Origin: an uncultured Bacteroidales bacterium
GTDB lineage: Bacteria > Bacteroidota > Bacteroidia > Bacteroidales > FEN-979
Reading direction: 5' to 3'
DNA: 64,000 nt
Assembly: GCA_903837605.1 (NCBI GenBank)
Contig: CAILVF010000038.1
Span: forward strand, 41,849 to 105,848
A program made the position numbers and the translations under genes. Of the stretch, positions 1 to 7,577 are shown in pieces. The first letter of the stretch is position 1. Every line of letters begins with the position of its first letter. The notes under the pieces are model-generated. The model was not told where the DNA came from and ran no database searches. It was given only the letters and a program-made list of their open reading frames with translations.

Positions 1-417
1 ACCTGATTTAATCCAGGTATGCGTTATACGCGACGAGACTTTTTTTATCCCCCCGGCATCGTCGGGGCATTCGACTTTTATGACATACTGGGTCAAAGCA
101 ACATCCCCAAGCAATCGTATCCCCTGACGGTCAATTTTAATACTGCATTTTGAAGGCCCTGGCATGAGTTTCCGCATGAAAACTGCGCTCTCGTTCTTGT
201 CGATCGGCCTTAATTGTGTGCCTGGCCAGCCAAGGAATTGCTCATCCACAATTGATAAAACACCCTTGTAATCGGCCTTATAGAGGTTTGTGAAATAGGC
301 CTCCTCGAGTTTCCATATTTTTTCTTCGGCCGTGTCGCTTTTTGGAATTACGAACATCTGTGCTGAACAATAAAATGAACACAGTAACAGAAAAAATGCC
401 GGGAAGCTTGCTTTCAT
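1..417 (-). CDS. Secreted DUF4440/SnoaL-like (NTF2-fold) protein, 3' end cut by window edge
   Basis: The minus strand is open from an ATG at 417 to the window edge, giving 139 residues without a stop. Residues 1-19 form a hydrophobic signal peptide ending in SAQ. The rest has the look of DUF4440/NTF2-like proteins: an amphipathic start (EEKIWKLEEAYFTNLYKADY), a central strand region and the late RITHTWIK strand that usually precedes the end of the fold. Such domains bind small molecules or act as small enzymes, and the substrate cannot be told. The gene is divergent from the TetR gene at 528, with 110 bp between them. Family assignment is by eye, and the C-terminus is missing. Confidence 0.7.
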   Translation of the reverse strand, partial: MKASFPAFFLLLCSFYCSAQMFVIPKSDTAEEKIWKLEEAYFTNLYKADYKGVLSIVDEQFLGWPGTQLRPIDKNESAVFMRKLMPGPSKCSIKIDRQGIRLLGDVALTQYVIKVECPDDAGGIKKVSSRITHTWIKSG

Positions 418-497
418 AAAATGCTGATTTTTGTTGTAAAACTACTAATAATAAAAAGAATTTTTTAAAATTCGAATTTTGTGATTTAAATTTGTTT

Positions 498-521
498 TAT
501 CTTTGACCGACCGTTCAGTCA
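498..521 (+). promoter_or_regulatory. Bacteroidota -7 element overlapping a TetR-type operator
   Basis: TATCTTTG at 498-505 matches the -7 consensus TAnnTTTG. It overlaps an imperfect palindrome at 504-521, TGACCGACCGTTCAGTCA, in which 14 of 18 positions are self-complementary. A TetR-family gene starts 7 bp downstream, so autorepression is the simplest reading. No clean -33 TTTG at 19-21 bp spacing was seen. Confidence 0.6.
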
Positions 522-527
522 TAAAGT

Positions 528-1100
528 ATGTGCCCGAGAACAAGCGAACAGTTTGAAGAGATACGTGAGAGCAAGCGCAGGCAGATTCTATATGCCGCCA
601 TCGAATGTTTTGCAACTTCCGGATATCATTCAGTGTCGATCAGCGATCTCGCAAAACATGCAGGGATCTCAAAAGGGCTGATGTATAATTATTTCAGCAG
701 CAAGGAGGAATTACTTAAGACCATTTTCAGAGAGGTTATGGAAGAGATGATGGGGCTCTTCAATCCTGATCATGTAGAAGAACTGGACAGGACTACCCTG
801 CTGAAATACATGGACAAGCTTTTTGAACACCTAAGGTCAAACCTAATGCTATGGAAAATGTATATGGCTATTTTCAGTCAGCCTGCCGTATTGCAGATCC
901 TTGAGAAAGAGATCATCTCTGTGGCCGATCAGCCGATGGTAATGCTTGAACGGTATTTTGCGAAGCAGGGTTATAAGGAACCTGCCCTTGAAGTGTCATT
1001 CCTGGGCACCCTTACGAGCGGCGTTATCTATGAATTTATAGCCGATCCGGTGAAATACCCTCTTGATAAGATAAAACAACGAATCATTGGATTATACTGA
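528..1100 (+). CDS. TetR/AcrR family transcriptional regulator
   Basis: This 190-residue protein has the TetR architecture. The N-terminal helix-turn-helix spans about residues 12-62 (RRQILYAAIECFATSGYH, then SISDLAKHAGISKGLMYNYF), with the typical YNYFSSKEEL end of the recognition region. The C-terminal part is a helical ligand-binding domain that cannot be matched to a known inducer. The start at 528 lies just after a promoter/operator palindrome. The gene precedes a same-strand set encoding a LolA-like protein, two permeases, an ATPase and a beta-barrel, so it probably controls that export set in response to a hydrophobic ligand. That role is inferred from position. Confidence 0.9.
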   Translation: MCPRTSEQFEEIRESKRRQILYAAIECFATSGYHSVSISDLAKHAGISKGLMYNYFSSKEELLKTIFREVMEEMMGLFNPDHVEELDRTTLLKYMDKLFEHLRSNLMLWKMYMAIFSQPAVLQILEKEIISVADQPMVMLERYFAKQGYKEPALEVSFLGTLTSGVIYEFIADPVKYPLDKIKQRIIGLY

Positions 1101-1128
1101 GATCTCATCCGCAGTCAAATAAAAAAAA

Positions 1129-1878
1129 ATGAAAAAACTGGTTTTAACAATACTGATGCTGGCTTCACTGCAGATTACTTTTGCCCAGGGACTGACCGCC
1201 AAGGAGATCATCCGGAAGGCCGACGACAAGAACCGCGGACTTTCAAGCCAGGGGATCATGACCATGACCGTAATTCGGCCCGACTGGACAAGGACCATCA
1301 CAATGAAGACATGGTCGAAGTCCAGGGAATATTCTCTTGTTCTGATCACCGCACCCGCCAAGGACAAGGGACAGGTATTTCTCAAGATAAAGACCGAGAT
1401 GTGGAACTGGGTGCCTTCAATAGACAAAACTATTAAGATCCCGCCCTCGATGATGCTGCAAAGCTGGATGGGCTCCGATTTCACGAACGACGACCTGGTG
1501 AAACAGTCGTCGATCGTGGTGGATTATACGCATAAGCTGCTGGCCAAAGAAAAGGTAAGGGATATGGACTGCTACAAGATCGAGCTCACTCCCCTGCCCG
1601 ATGCCCCGGTGGTTTGGGGAAAGGTGATCATGTGGATAACAGTGAGCGGCTTCGACATGTGGATGGCCGAGTATTACGACGAGGACAGCAAGCTTGTGAA
1701 TGTTTCAAATAATTATGATATACGGCGGATGGGCGACCGCGAAATCCCAACCCGCCTTGAAATGGTGCCTGTGAACAAGAAAGGCCAAAAAACGGTGATG
1801 CATATCGATGAGATGAAGTTCAATACCGGCATTGATGAGAGTTTCTTCTCCCAGCAGAACATGAAAAAGATAAAGTAA
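1129..1878 (+). CDS. LolA-like outer membrane lipoprotein-sorting protein
   Basis: This 249-residue protein has a signal peptide (about residues 1-19, cleavage after FAQ). The mature part resembles the LolA-like family annotated as outer membrane lipoprotein-sorting protein (PF17131). Features seen are the early TAKEIIRKADD helix, repeated beta-strands rich in W and K, and the late RLEMVPVNKKGQ strand. The LolA fold is a half-barrel that carries a lipid or acyl chain across the periplasm. It sits 1 bp before the first permease gene and is presumably the periplasmic carrier of the ABC system encoded downstream. The cargo is unknown and need not be a lipoprotein. Confidence 0.85.
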   Translation: MKKLVLTILMLASLQITFAQGLTAKEIIRKADDKNRGLSSQGIMTMTVIRPDWTRTITMKTWSKSREYSLVLITAPAKDKGQVFLKIKTEMWNWVPSIDKTIKIPPSMMLQSWMGSDFTNDDLVKQSSIVVDYTHKLLAKEKVRDMDCYKIELTPLPDAPVVWGKVIMWITVSGFDMWMAEYYDEDSKLVNVSNNYDIRRMGDREIPTRLEMVPVNKKGQKTVMHIDEMKFNTGIDESFFSQQNMKKIK

Positions 1879-1879
1879 T

Positions 1880-3100
1880 ATGGGCGACATCAGGCTGGCA
1901 TGGCGAAATATTTGGAGAAACAAAAGAAGGACCCTGCTCACCGCCGCTTCCATCTTCCTCGCAGTATTCCTGGCGCTTATGGTGCGTTCTCTGCAAATGG
2001 GGCTCTTCGACAATCTCATCCAGGTTGCCATCGAATCACATACAGGCCATATACAGATACATAAAAAAGGCTACTGGGACGACAAGACCATCGACAATAC
2101 CATGCTTTACAACGATTCCATGGAAACTGCCGTGAACAGCAGGAAAAATATAGTGGTTACGGTACCCAGGCTGGAATATTTTGCCCTTGCTTCCACGGGC
2201 ATGCAAACCAAAGGTGTTATGATCATAGGCACCGATCCCCTGAAGGAAAACGCACTTACCCACCTGAAATCAAAGATGCTCAGCGGGCTTTACCTTGATC
2301 AGTCGGGCAACGGAGTCATACTGGCACAGGGATTGGCCGGGTTCCTCGGACTTCATACGGGCGACACCCTGATCCTTATCGGCCAGGGGTTCCATGGTGT
2401 TAGCGCAGCAGGTAAGTTCCCCGTGAGAGGGATTTTACACCTCCCCTCCCCTGTGCTCGACAACCAGGTGGTGTATATGAACCTGGGTTCGGCCCAGGAT
2501 TTCTTCGGCGCCGAAAACAGGATCACTTCCCTATCGATCAGCCTGAAAGATCCTGACAAAATAGACCTGACCCTGAACGAACTGAAATCGGCCGTAAACC
2601 TTGAAAAGTTCGAGGTCATGCCCTGGGACGAGCTGATGGTGGAGGTTATGCAACAGCTAAAGGTCAAAACTGCCAGCGGTATGATCATCATCTCCATACT
2701 TTATATGATAGTGGGTTTCGGGATCTTCGGCACCGTGGTCATGATGACCAACGAAAGAATAAAGGAGTTCGGAGTGATCGTCTCGGTGGGGATGCAGAAA
2801 AGCCGGCTTGCCGCGATACTTGTGCTGGAGATGGTTTTTATTGGCCTCACCGGTGCATTGAGCGGCGTGGCCGGGGCACTTCCCATCATGGCCTGGTACC
2901 ATTTCAACCCCATACACCTCTGGGGAAGCATGGCCCAGACATATATTGCCTATGGCATTGAACCCCTGCTCCCGCTTGCGCTGAAACCCGGCTTCATCAT
3001 ATCCAATGTTGCTGCGGTTCTTGTCATCGTGTTGTTCACCTGTATTTTCCCGGTCCGCAGGGTTCTCAGGCTCAAAGTGGCCGAAGCCCTTCATAAATAA
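1880..3100 (+). CDS. ABC transporter permease, FtsX/MacB (LolC/E-like) family
   Basis: The 406-residue product starts with the family's typical N-terminus (IRLAWRNIWRNKRRTLLT) followed by a first membrane helix at about 20-40. A large periplasmic domain covers about 45-265. Three membrane helices follow at about 270-295, 315-345 and 375-395, and the protein ends with RRVLRLKVAEALH. This is the four-helix FtsX/MacB layout used for extracting lipids or lipoproteins or for mechanotransmission, rather than for classical import. It lies between the LolA-like gene and a second permease of equal length, so the complex is probably a heterodimer like LolCE. The cognate ATPase is encoded at 4429. Confidence 0.9.
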   Translation: MGDIRLAWRNIWRNKRRTLLTAASIFLAVFLALMVRSLQMGLFDNLIQVAIESHTGHIQIHKKGYWDDKTIDNTMLYNDSMETAVNSRKNIVVTVPRLEYFALASTGMQTKGVMIIGTDPLKENALTHLKSKMLSGLYLDQSGNGVILAQGLAGFLGLHTGDTLILIGQGFHGVSAAGKFPVRGILHLPSPVLDNQVVYMNLGSAQDFFGAENRITSLSISLKDPDKIDLTLNELKSAVNLEKFEVMPWDELMVEVMQQLKVKTASGMIIISILYMIVGFGIFGTVVMMTNERIKEFGVIVSVGMQKSRLAAILVLEMVFIGLTGALSGVAGALPIMAWYHFNPIHLWGSMAQTYIAYGIEPLLPLALKPGFIISNVAAVLVIVLFTCIFPVRRVLRLKVAEALHK

Positions 3101-3107
3101 TAAACGT

Positions 3108-4328
3108 ATGATCTTTCGCATCGCATTCAGGAACATCTGGAGGAACAAGGTCAGGAGCCTTATCGTGATCACGGCTATTACGCTGGGGCTGGCCGGCGGA
3201 CTCATGGCTGCTGCGGTTATGACAGGTATGATTGACCAGAAAGTGAGGTCCGTTATCAACACCGAACTTTCGCATATACAACTTCACGATCCCTCCTTCC
3301 TGAAAAATTACGAAGCCCGTTTCGTGATCGCTGCACCTGCCGAACTGATGAAGAAGATATCAGGAATGCCGGGAGTGAAGTCGTTGTGTGGCAGAACCCG
3401 CCTCACAGGAATGGCAGCTTCCCCGAATTCGGCTGCAGGGGTCCAGATCATGGGAGTTGATCCCGAACGTGAAAGAATGGTGACCAACCTGTATAAACTC
3501 ATCCCCGACAGCAGCGGGGGCTGGTTCAATGGAAGCCGAAAAAATCAGGTCATGATCGGCCATAAGCTGGCCGAGAAACTGAAAGTAAGACTGAAATCCA
3601 AGATCGTCCTGAGGTTCCAGGGAACCGACGGCAACCTGGATGAAGCCGCTTTCAGCATCGGCGGGATCTTCGGCTCTTCAAACTCGGTATTCGACGAAAG
3701 CACTGTCTTTGTAAAGAAAACCGACCTGGATGCCATTACCGGCGGCAATAGCGGGATTCACGAAGTTGCAGTGCTGCTCAACGATATAGAGGGCATCCCC
3801 CTGATGCAAGCCCGTCTGAAAAAACTTTTCCCTGCAACCGAAGTGCAGAACTGGATGGAAATCAAACCAGAGATGGGACTGCTTACTTCCGTTATTGCCG
3901 TGGAGATCTATGTCATCCTCGGGATCATCCTGTTCGCCCTGGCATTTGGTATAGTCAATACCATGCTGATGATAGTTTTCGAGCGGACGAGGGAGCTCGG
4001 GATGCTGATGGCGGTTGGGATGAGCAAGTCAAGGGTCTTCACCATGATCATGCTCGAAACAGTTTTCCTGACAATCATAGGGGGGGTAATCGGTATGGCG
4101 CTGGGCGCTTTGCTTATCGCTGTCCTGCACCGTTTCGGGATAGACTTGTCGGCTATGGCCAAAGGGCTGGCGGCTTACGGAGTCGACTCAAAGATATACC
4201 CCTTCATCACCAGGGAATTTTATATAAACCTAACTATAATGATACTTTCAACCGGGCTTCTTTCGGCCATTCTGCCGGCACGCAAGGCTTTGCAGCTGAA
4301 GCCTGTAGAAGCGATTAGGATAGAGTGA
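3108..4328 (+). CDS. ABC transporter permease, FtsX/MacB (LolC/E-like) family, second subunit
   Basis: This second permease is also 406 residues, counting from the ATG at 3108 (MIFRIAFRNIWRNKVRSL). The frame is open further upstream, but that stretch overlaps the previous gene and lacks the family signature, so 3108 is chosen, 7 bp after the first permease. It has one N-terminal membrane helix, a periplasmic domain at about 45-265, and three C-terminal helices ending with ARKALQLKPVEAIRIE. It pairs with the first permease and the ATPase to make an asymmetric transporter. Its stop codon overlaps the first unit of a 7-bp repeat array. Confidence 0.9.
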   Translation: MIFRIAFRNIWRNKVRSLIVITAITLGLAGGLMAAAVMTGMIDQKVRSVINTELSHIQLHDPSFLKNYEARFVIAAPAELMKKISGMPGVKSLCGRTRLTGMAASPNSAAGVQIMGVDPERERMVTNLYKLIPDSSGGWFNGSRKNQVMIGHKLAEKLKVRLKSKIVLRFQGTDGNLDEAAFSIGGIFGSSNSVFDESTVFVKKTDLDAITGGNSGIHEVAVLLNDIEGIPLMQARLKKLFPATEVQNWMEIKPEMGLLTSVIAVEIYVILGIILFALAFGIVNTMLMIVFERTRELGMLMAVGMSKSRVFTMIMLETVFLTIIGGVIGMALGALLIAVLHRFGIDLSAMAKGLAAYGVDSKIYPFITREFYINLTIMILSTGLLSAILPARKALQLKPVEAIRIE

Positions 4329-4368
4329 TGCAAGATGCGGGATGCGGGATGCAGAATATGGGATGTAA
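4327..4368. repeat. 7-bp tandem array, 6 units (GATGCGG type)
   Basis: Six heptamers read in register: gatgcaa, gatgcgg, gatgcgg, gatgcag, aatatgg, gatgtaa. The TGA stop of the preceding permease (4326-4328) runs into the first unit. A second short piece, two catggct-like units, lies at about 4386-4399. Confidence 0.8.
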
Positions 4369-4428
4369 AAAGCGAAGCAGCGAAATGGCTCATGGCTTGT
4401 ATAATGGTAATAGATTAATTCAAGGACT

Positions 4429-5115
4429 ATGAATATCATCGAAATAAAAAACCTGAGCAAGGTATACGATGCAAAGACCATCCCTGTTTACGCACTTAAC
4501 GGCGTGGACCTTTCCTTTAAACAGGGCGAATTCACCTGTATCGTAGGTCCTTCAGGGTCTGGCAAGACCACTATGCTGAATCTCCTCGGCGGGCTCGACA
4601 GCCCCAGCTCGGGCGAGATCAGGATTGCAAATACCGATATCACCTCCCTTAAATCCAGGCAGCTCATCGATTTCAGGCTTAGAAATATCGGCTTTGTCTT
4701 CCAGTCGTTCAACCTCATCCCCGTTCTTACGGCAAAAGAGAACGTTGAATTCATCATGCAGCTGCAGGGGGTTAAAAAAGATCAGAGAGACAAGCGGACG
4801 CTGGAACTTATGCAATCGGTGGGGCTTGGAGAAAAGATAAATGCACGGCCGGCCAAGCTTTCGGGCGGACAGCAGCAGAGGGTCGCCGTTGCCAGGGCCC
4901 TGGCTTCAAAGCCCAGGTTCATCCTTGCCGATGAACCTACAGCCAATCTCGATTCGAAATCGGCCGAAAACCTTCTCGAAATCATGGAAAAACTGAACCG
5001 TGAAGAGAACATCACCTTCATTTTTTCAACCCACGATTCCAGAGTGGTAGCCAAAGCCCGGAGGGTTGTAACACTTGAGGACGGAAGAATTGTCAGCGAC
5101 ATCTCAAAGAACTGA
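4429..5115 (+). CDS. ABC transporter ATP-binding protein, LolD/MacB type
   Basis: The 228-residue ATPase has all nucleotide-binding motifs: Walker A GPSGSGKTT (40-48), Q-loop in FVFQSFNLIP (about 90), signature LSGGQQQ (144-150), Walker B FILADEPT (164-171) and the switch histidine in FSTHDS. The FQSFNLIP and LSGGQQQRVAVARAL signatures are typical of the LolD/MacB/FtsE group that partners FtsX-type permeases. It follows the two permease genes on the same strand, separated from them by about 100 bp holding a heptamer array. It powers the putative trans-envelope system from the cytoplasmic side. Confidence 0.95.
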   Translation: MNIIEIKNLSKVYDAKTIPVYALNGVDLSFKQGEFTCIVGPSGSGKTTMLNLLGGLDSPSSGEIRIANTDITSLKSRQLIDFRLRNIGFVFQSFNLIPVLTAKENVEFIMQLQGVKKDQRDKRTLELMQSVGLGEKINARPAKLSGGQQQRVAVARALASKPRFILADEPTANLDSKSAENLLEIMEKLNREENITFIFSTHDSRVVAKARRVVTLEDGRIVSDISKN

Positions 5116-5122
5116 GCCAGGT

Positions 5123-6379
5123 ATGAAACCCGTTGCAGTTTATATTCTAACACTGCTTTTTATCCTTCTGCTGACTGCGGATGGCATCGCCCTGGGACAG
5201 CCTCCCTGTCCCCGTGCCAAGGCATCAGCTGCGCAAAGCGGCGACAGCACAGGCAATCCCGCCGCAGACTCATCCGCAGTCAAAAAAGAAAGATCCTGGT
5301 CATTCAACGGCTATGTAAAAGACATGCAAACGTTGATCGTTCATATGATTGACGAACCATGGGTGACCGACAATCTAATCCATAACCGTAATAATTTCAA
5401 ATGGAATATCTCAAAGAGTTTCACTTTCTGCCTGCAGGAGAGGAACCGATTCTACTGGGGTGGCCTTACCGCTATAAGCCCCCAGTACGCCGATTTCATT
5501 GCATATGACAATGGCCTGGTAAACATGTCTTGGAATATTTTCTCGGGGAAATCCTATGTCCTGAACATTGCTATTGACAGGGTGTGGTTTGATTACACCC
5601 GTGACAAATTCCAGGTCACCCTGGGCCGGCAGAGGATCAACTGGAGCCAGACTTTCGTGTGGAATCCCAACGATATTTTCAACACCTATTCATATTTTGA
5701 TTTTGATTATGAAGAAAAGCCTGGCAGCGATGCGGTCAGGCTGCAGTATTTTACAAGTCCTTCGTCAAGGGCCGAAATCGCCGTTAAGGCCGACAAGGAT
5801 CAAAAGATCACCGCTGCAGGACTGTATCGTTTCAATAAATGGAAATATGATTTCCAGGGATTAGCCGGGATTTATACCCAGAGTGACCTGGTATTGGGGC
5901 TTGGATGGGCAGGCCAGATCGCAGGAGGAGGTTTTAAAGGTGAGATGAGCTGGTTCCAGCCACTCAAACATTTCGGGGACACAACAGGGGTATTTCTTTC
6001 TTCGATCGAATATGATTATACGTTCAGGAACTCCATATTCCTGCAGTTTGAAGGATTCTACAACTCTAACCATACAAATTCGACCAATGTCCTGATCAAC
6101 CAGTTCAATCCCGCCCTTTTGAATGCGAAGAATCCCTTCCTGACCGGCTTTTCAATTTTCGGCAATATCTCCTACCCTGTCACGCCCCTGATCAGCCTGG
6201 CCCTGGCTGGAATTTACAATCCAACCAACAAAATGTACTTTATCATCCCAACCTTTACTTTTTCCCTCATGAACAACCTGGACCTGTCACTGATCTCACA
6301 GACCTTCCAAACTTATGACCCGGCCCTGATGGGTTCATGCCAGACTTCGGTCTTCGTAAGGCTGAAGGTTTCATTTTAA
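5123..6379 (+). CDS. Outer membrane beta-barrel protein of the ABC/LolA-like system
   Basis: The chosen start is the ATG at 5123, 7 bp after the ATPase stop. It gives a clean signal peptide (MKPVAVYILTLLFILLL, cleavage near residue 25) and a 418-residue product. The mature part alternates aromatic and polar residues as in beta-strands, ends with the outer membrane type signature VFVRLKVSF (terminal Phe), and carries GRQRINWSQTFVWNPNDIFN, reminiscent of DUF1302-like or porin-like barrels. A short low-complexity linker at about 25-60 precedes the barrel. By position it should be the outer membrane component of the preceding ABC set. Family naming is tentative, but barrel topology is well supported. 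Confidence 0.8.
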   Translation: MKPVAVYILTLLFILLLTADGIALGQPPCPRAKASAAQSGDSTGNPAADSSAVKKERSWSFNGYVKDMQTLIVHMIDEPWVTDNLIHNRNNFKWNISKSFTFCLQERNRFYWGGLTAISPQYADFIAYDNGLVNMSWNIFSGKSYVLNIAIDRVWFDYTRDKFQVTLGRQRINWSQTFVWNPNDIFNTYSYFDFDYEEKPGSDAVRLQYFTSPSSRAEIAVKADKDQKITAAGLYRFNKWKYDFQGLAGIYTQSDLVLGLGWAGQIAGGGFKGEMSWFQPLKHFGDTTGVFLSSIEYDYTFRNSIFLQFEGFYNSNHTNSTNVLINQFNPALLNAKNPFLTGFSIFGNISYPVTPLISLALAGIYNPTNKMYFIIPTFTFSLMNNLDLSLISQTFQTYDPALMGSCQTSVFVRLKVSF

Positions 6380-6424
6380 TAAATTTTTATACTAAATTTG
6401 TTATTGTGATCAACATACTGTTTT

Positions 6425-6432
6425 TAACTTTG
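6425..6432 (+). promoter_or_regulatory. Promoter -7 element (TAACTTTG) for the TlpA-like gene
   Basis: TAACTTTG matches TAnnTTTG and lies only 5 bases before the ATG at 6438, predicting an mRNA with almost no leader. An ATTG at 6403-6406 is a possible but weak -33 element (18-bp spacer). Confidence 0.5.
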
Positions 6433-6437
6433 TGTTT

Positions 6438-7577
6438 ATGAAGTCACATCCTGCCATTGCATTCAGTGCAGTACTGCTATTTTCAGCAATTGGTCTTACG
6501 GCCCATGCAAAACCTGCCGTTACTTATCATATATCGGGCCAGGCAACGGGAAAAGACGGGCAAAAGCTTTCTTTGAGGATCCCCAGCCAGGATGAGGCAA
6601 ACCGGCAAATAGTTGAAATAAAAGACGGAAAATTCGAATTCAGCGGCACTAACCCGACCTGCGAAAAAGCAGTTATTTCCTTTGAGGAGGACCTGCTTGA
6701 TAATGATGGTATAACAAAGATATTCCAGGTATTCCTGGAAAAAGAGGTTGAACTGACAGCCTTGCCAGACTCCCTGGGCATGTTTAAGTTTTTAAAAGGC
6801 AGGCTTAATATCGAAGCCGACAGCCTGAACCATAAATCCTGGGCATATTATAAAGGGCTTGATTCACTTTACACCAAGGTGGTCAGGGCAGGTGAAGCCG
6901 GTAATACAAAAGAAAGTGACAGTTTATATAATCTGTATAAAAAACAGAATATTGAACGCAGTAAAAGGTTCTATGAGGAAAACCTTTTACCCATGGGCAA
7001 TTCGATAATTACCGTGGAATATTTATATCAAAAATGCCTTAATAGCGACTATGGATTCGATGACGCCGTCGTAGAGAACTATTTTTCCCACATCAATGTT
7101 TCAATGCAAAATTCCTTTTATTACAAGGGTATAGAAGAATATTTGAGGGGAAAAAAGCTGATGCTTACGGGGAAGAGGTATATTGATACCCTGCTGCAGA
7201 CCCCCGGCGGAAAATCTCTCAGGCTGTCATCCGCCATCAAAGGGAAAAAACTGGTGCTGCTTGACTTCTGGGCATCCTGGTGCAGCCGCTGCAGGTATCT
7301 TACAACCCAGCTTACCGGCCCATATCAAAAATACAAATCGAAAGGATTTGAAATTGTAAGCATTTCGATAGATGAAAACAGCAAGAACTGGCTGAGGGCA
7401 AATGCGAATGACAGTATCCCCTGGATAAGCCTGAGGGCGGAACCTGACATCCATATTACTATGCTTTATAATACAAATTCTCTTCCCCTGACGCTTCTGG
7501 TTGATCAGGATGGAGTAATCATTGCCAGAAATATCAAGCAGGAGGAGTTGATAAAGATCCTTGACTCGTTGCCATGA
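6438..7577 (+). CDS. TlpA-like thioredoxin-fold protein with N-terminal DUF4369-like domain
   Basis: This 379-residue exported protein has a signal peptide (about 1-20, ending AHA). An N-terminal DUF4369-like beta domain (about 25-125) is common in Bacteroidota TlpA proteins, and a helical linker follows. The C-terminal thioredoxin domain carries the active site WASWCSRC with cysteines at 282 and 285 and a late cis-Pro region (NSLPLTLLVD). It probably reduces or shuffles disulfides in the periplasm. GTG at 6432 is also in frame but falls in the promoter element, so ATG 6438 is preferred. The stop overlaps the next gene's start by 4 bases (ATGA), suggesting co-translation. Confidence 0.88.
   Translation: MKSHPAIAFSAVLLFSAIGLTAHAKPAVTYHISGQATGKDGQKLSLRIPSQDEANRQIVEIKDGKFEFSGTNPTCEKAVISFEEDLLDNDGITKIFQVFLEKEVELTALPDSLGMFKFLKGRLNIEADSLNHKSWAYYKGLDSLYTKVVRAGEAGNTKESDSLYNLYKKQNIERSKRFYEENLLPMGNSIITVEYLYQKCLNSDYGFDDAVVENYFSHINVSMQNSFYYKGIEEYLRGKKLMLTGKRYIDTLLQTPGGKSLRLSSAIKGKKLVLLDFWASWCSRCRYLTTQLTGPYQKYKSKGFEIVSISIDENSKNWLRANANDSIPWISLRAEPDIHITMLYNTNSLPLTLLVDQDGVIIARNIKQEELIKILDSLP

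Noticed and set aside
3006..3107. Longer N-terminus for the second permease (start at 3006)
   Set aside because: It overlaps the first permease in another frame and lacks the family N-terminal motif, which begins at the ATG at 3108.
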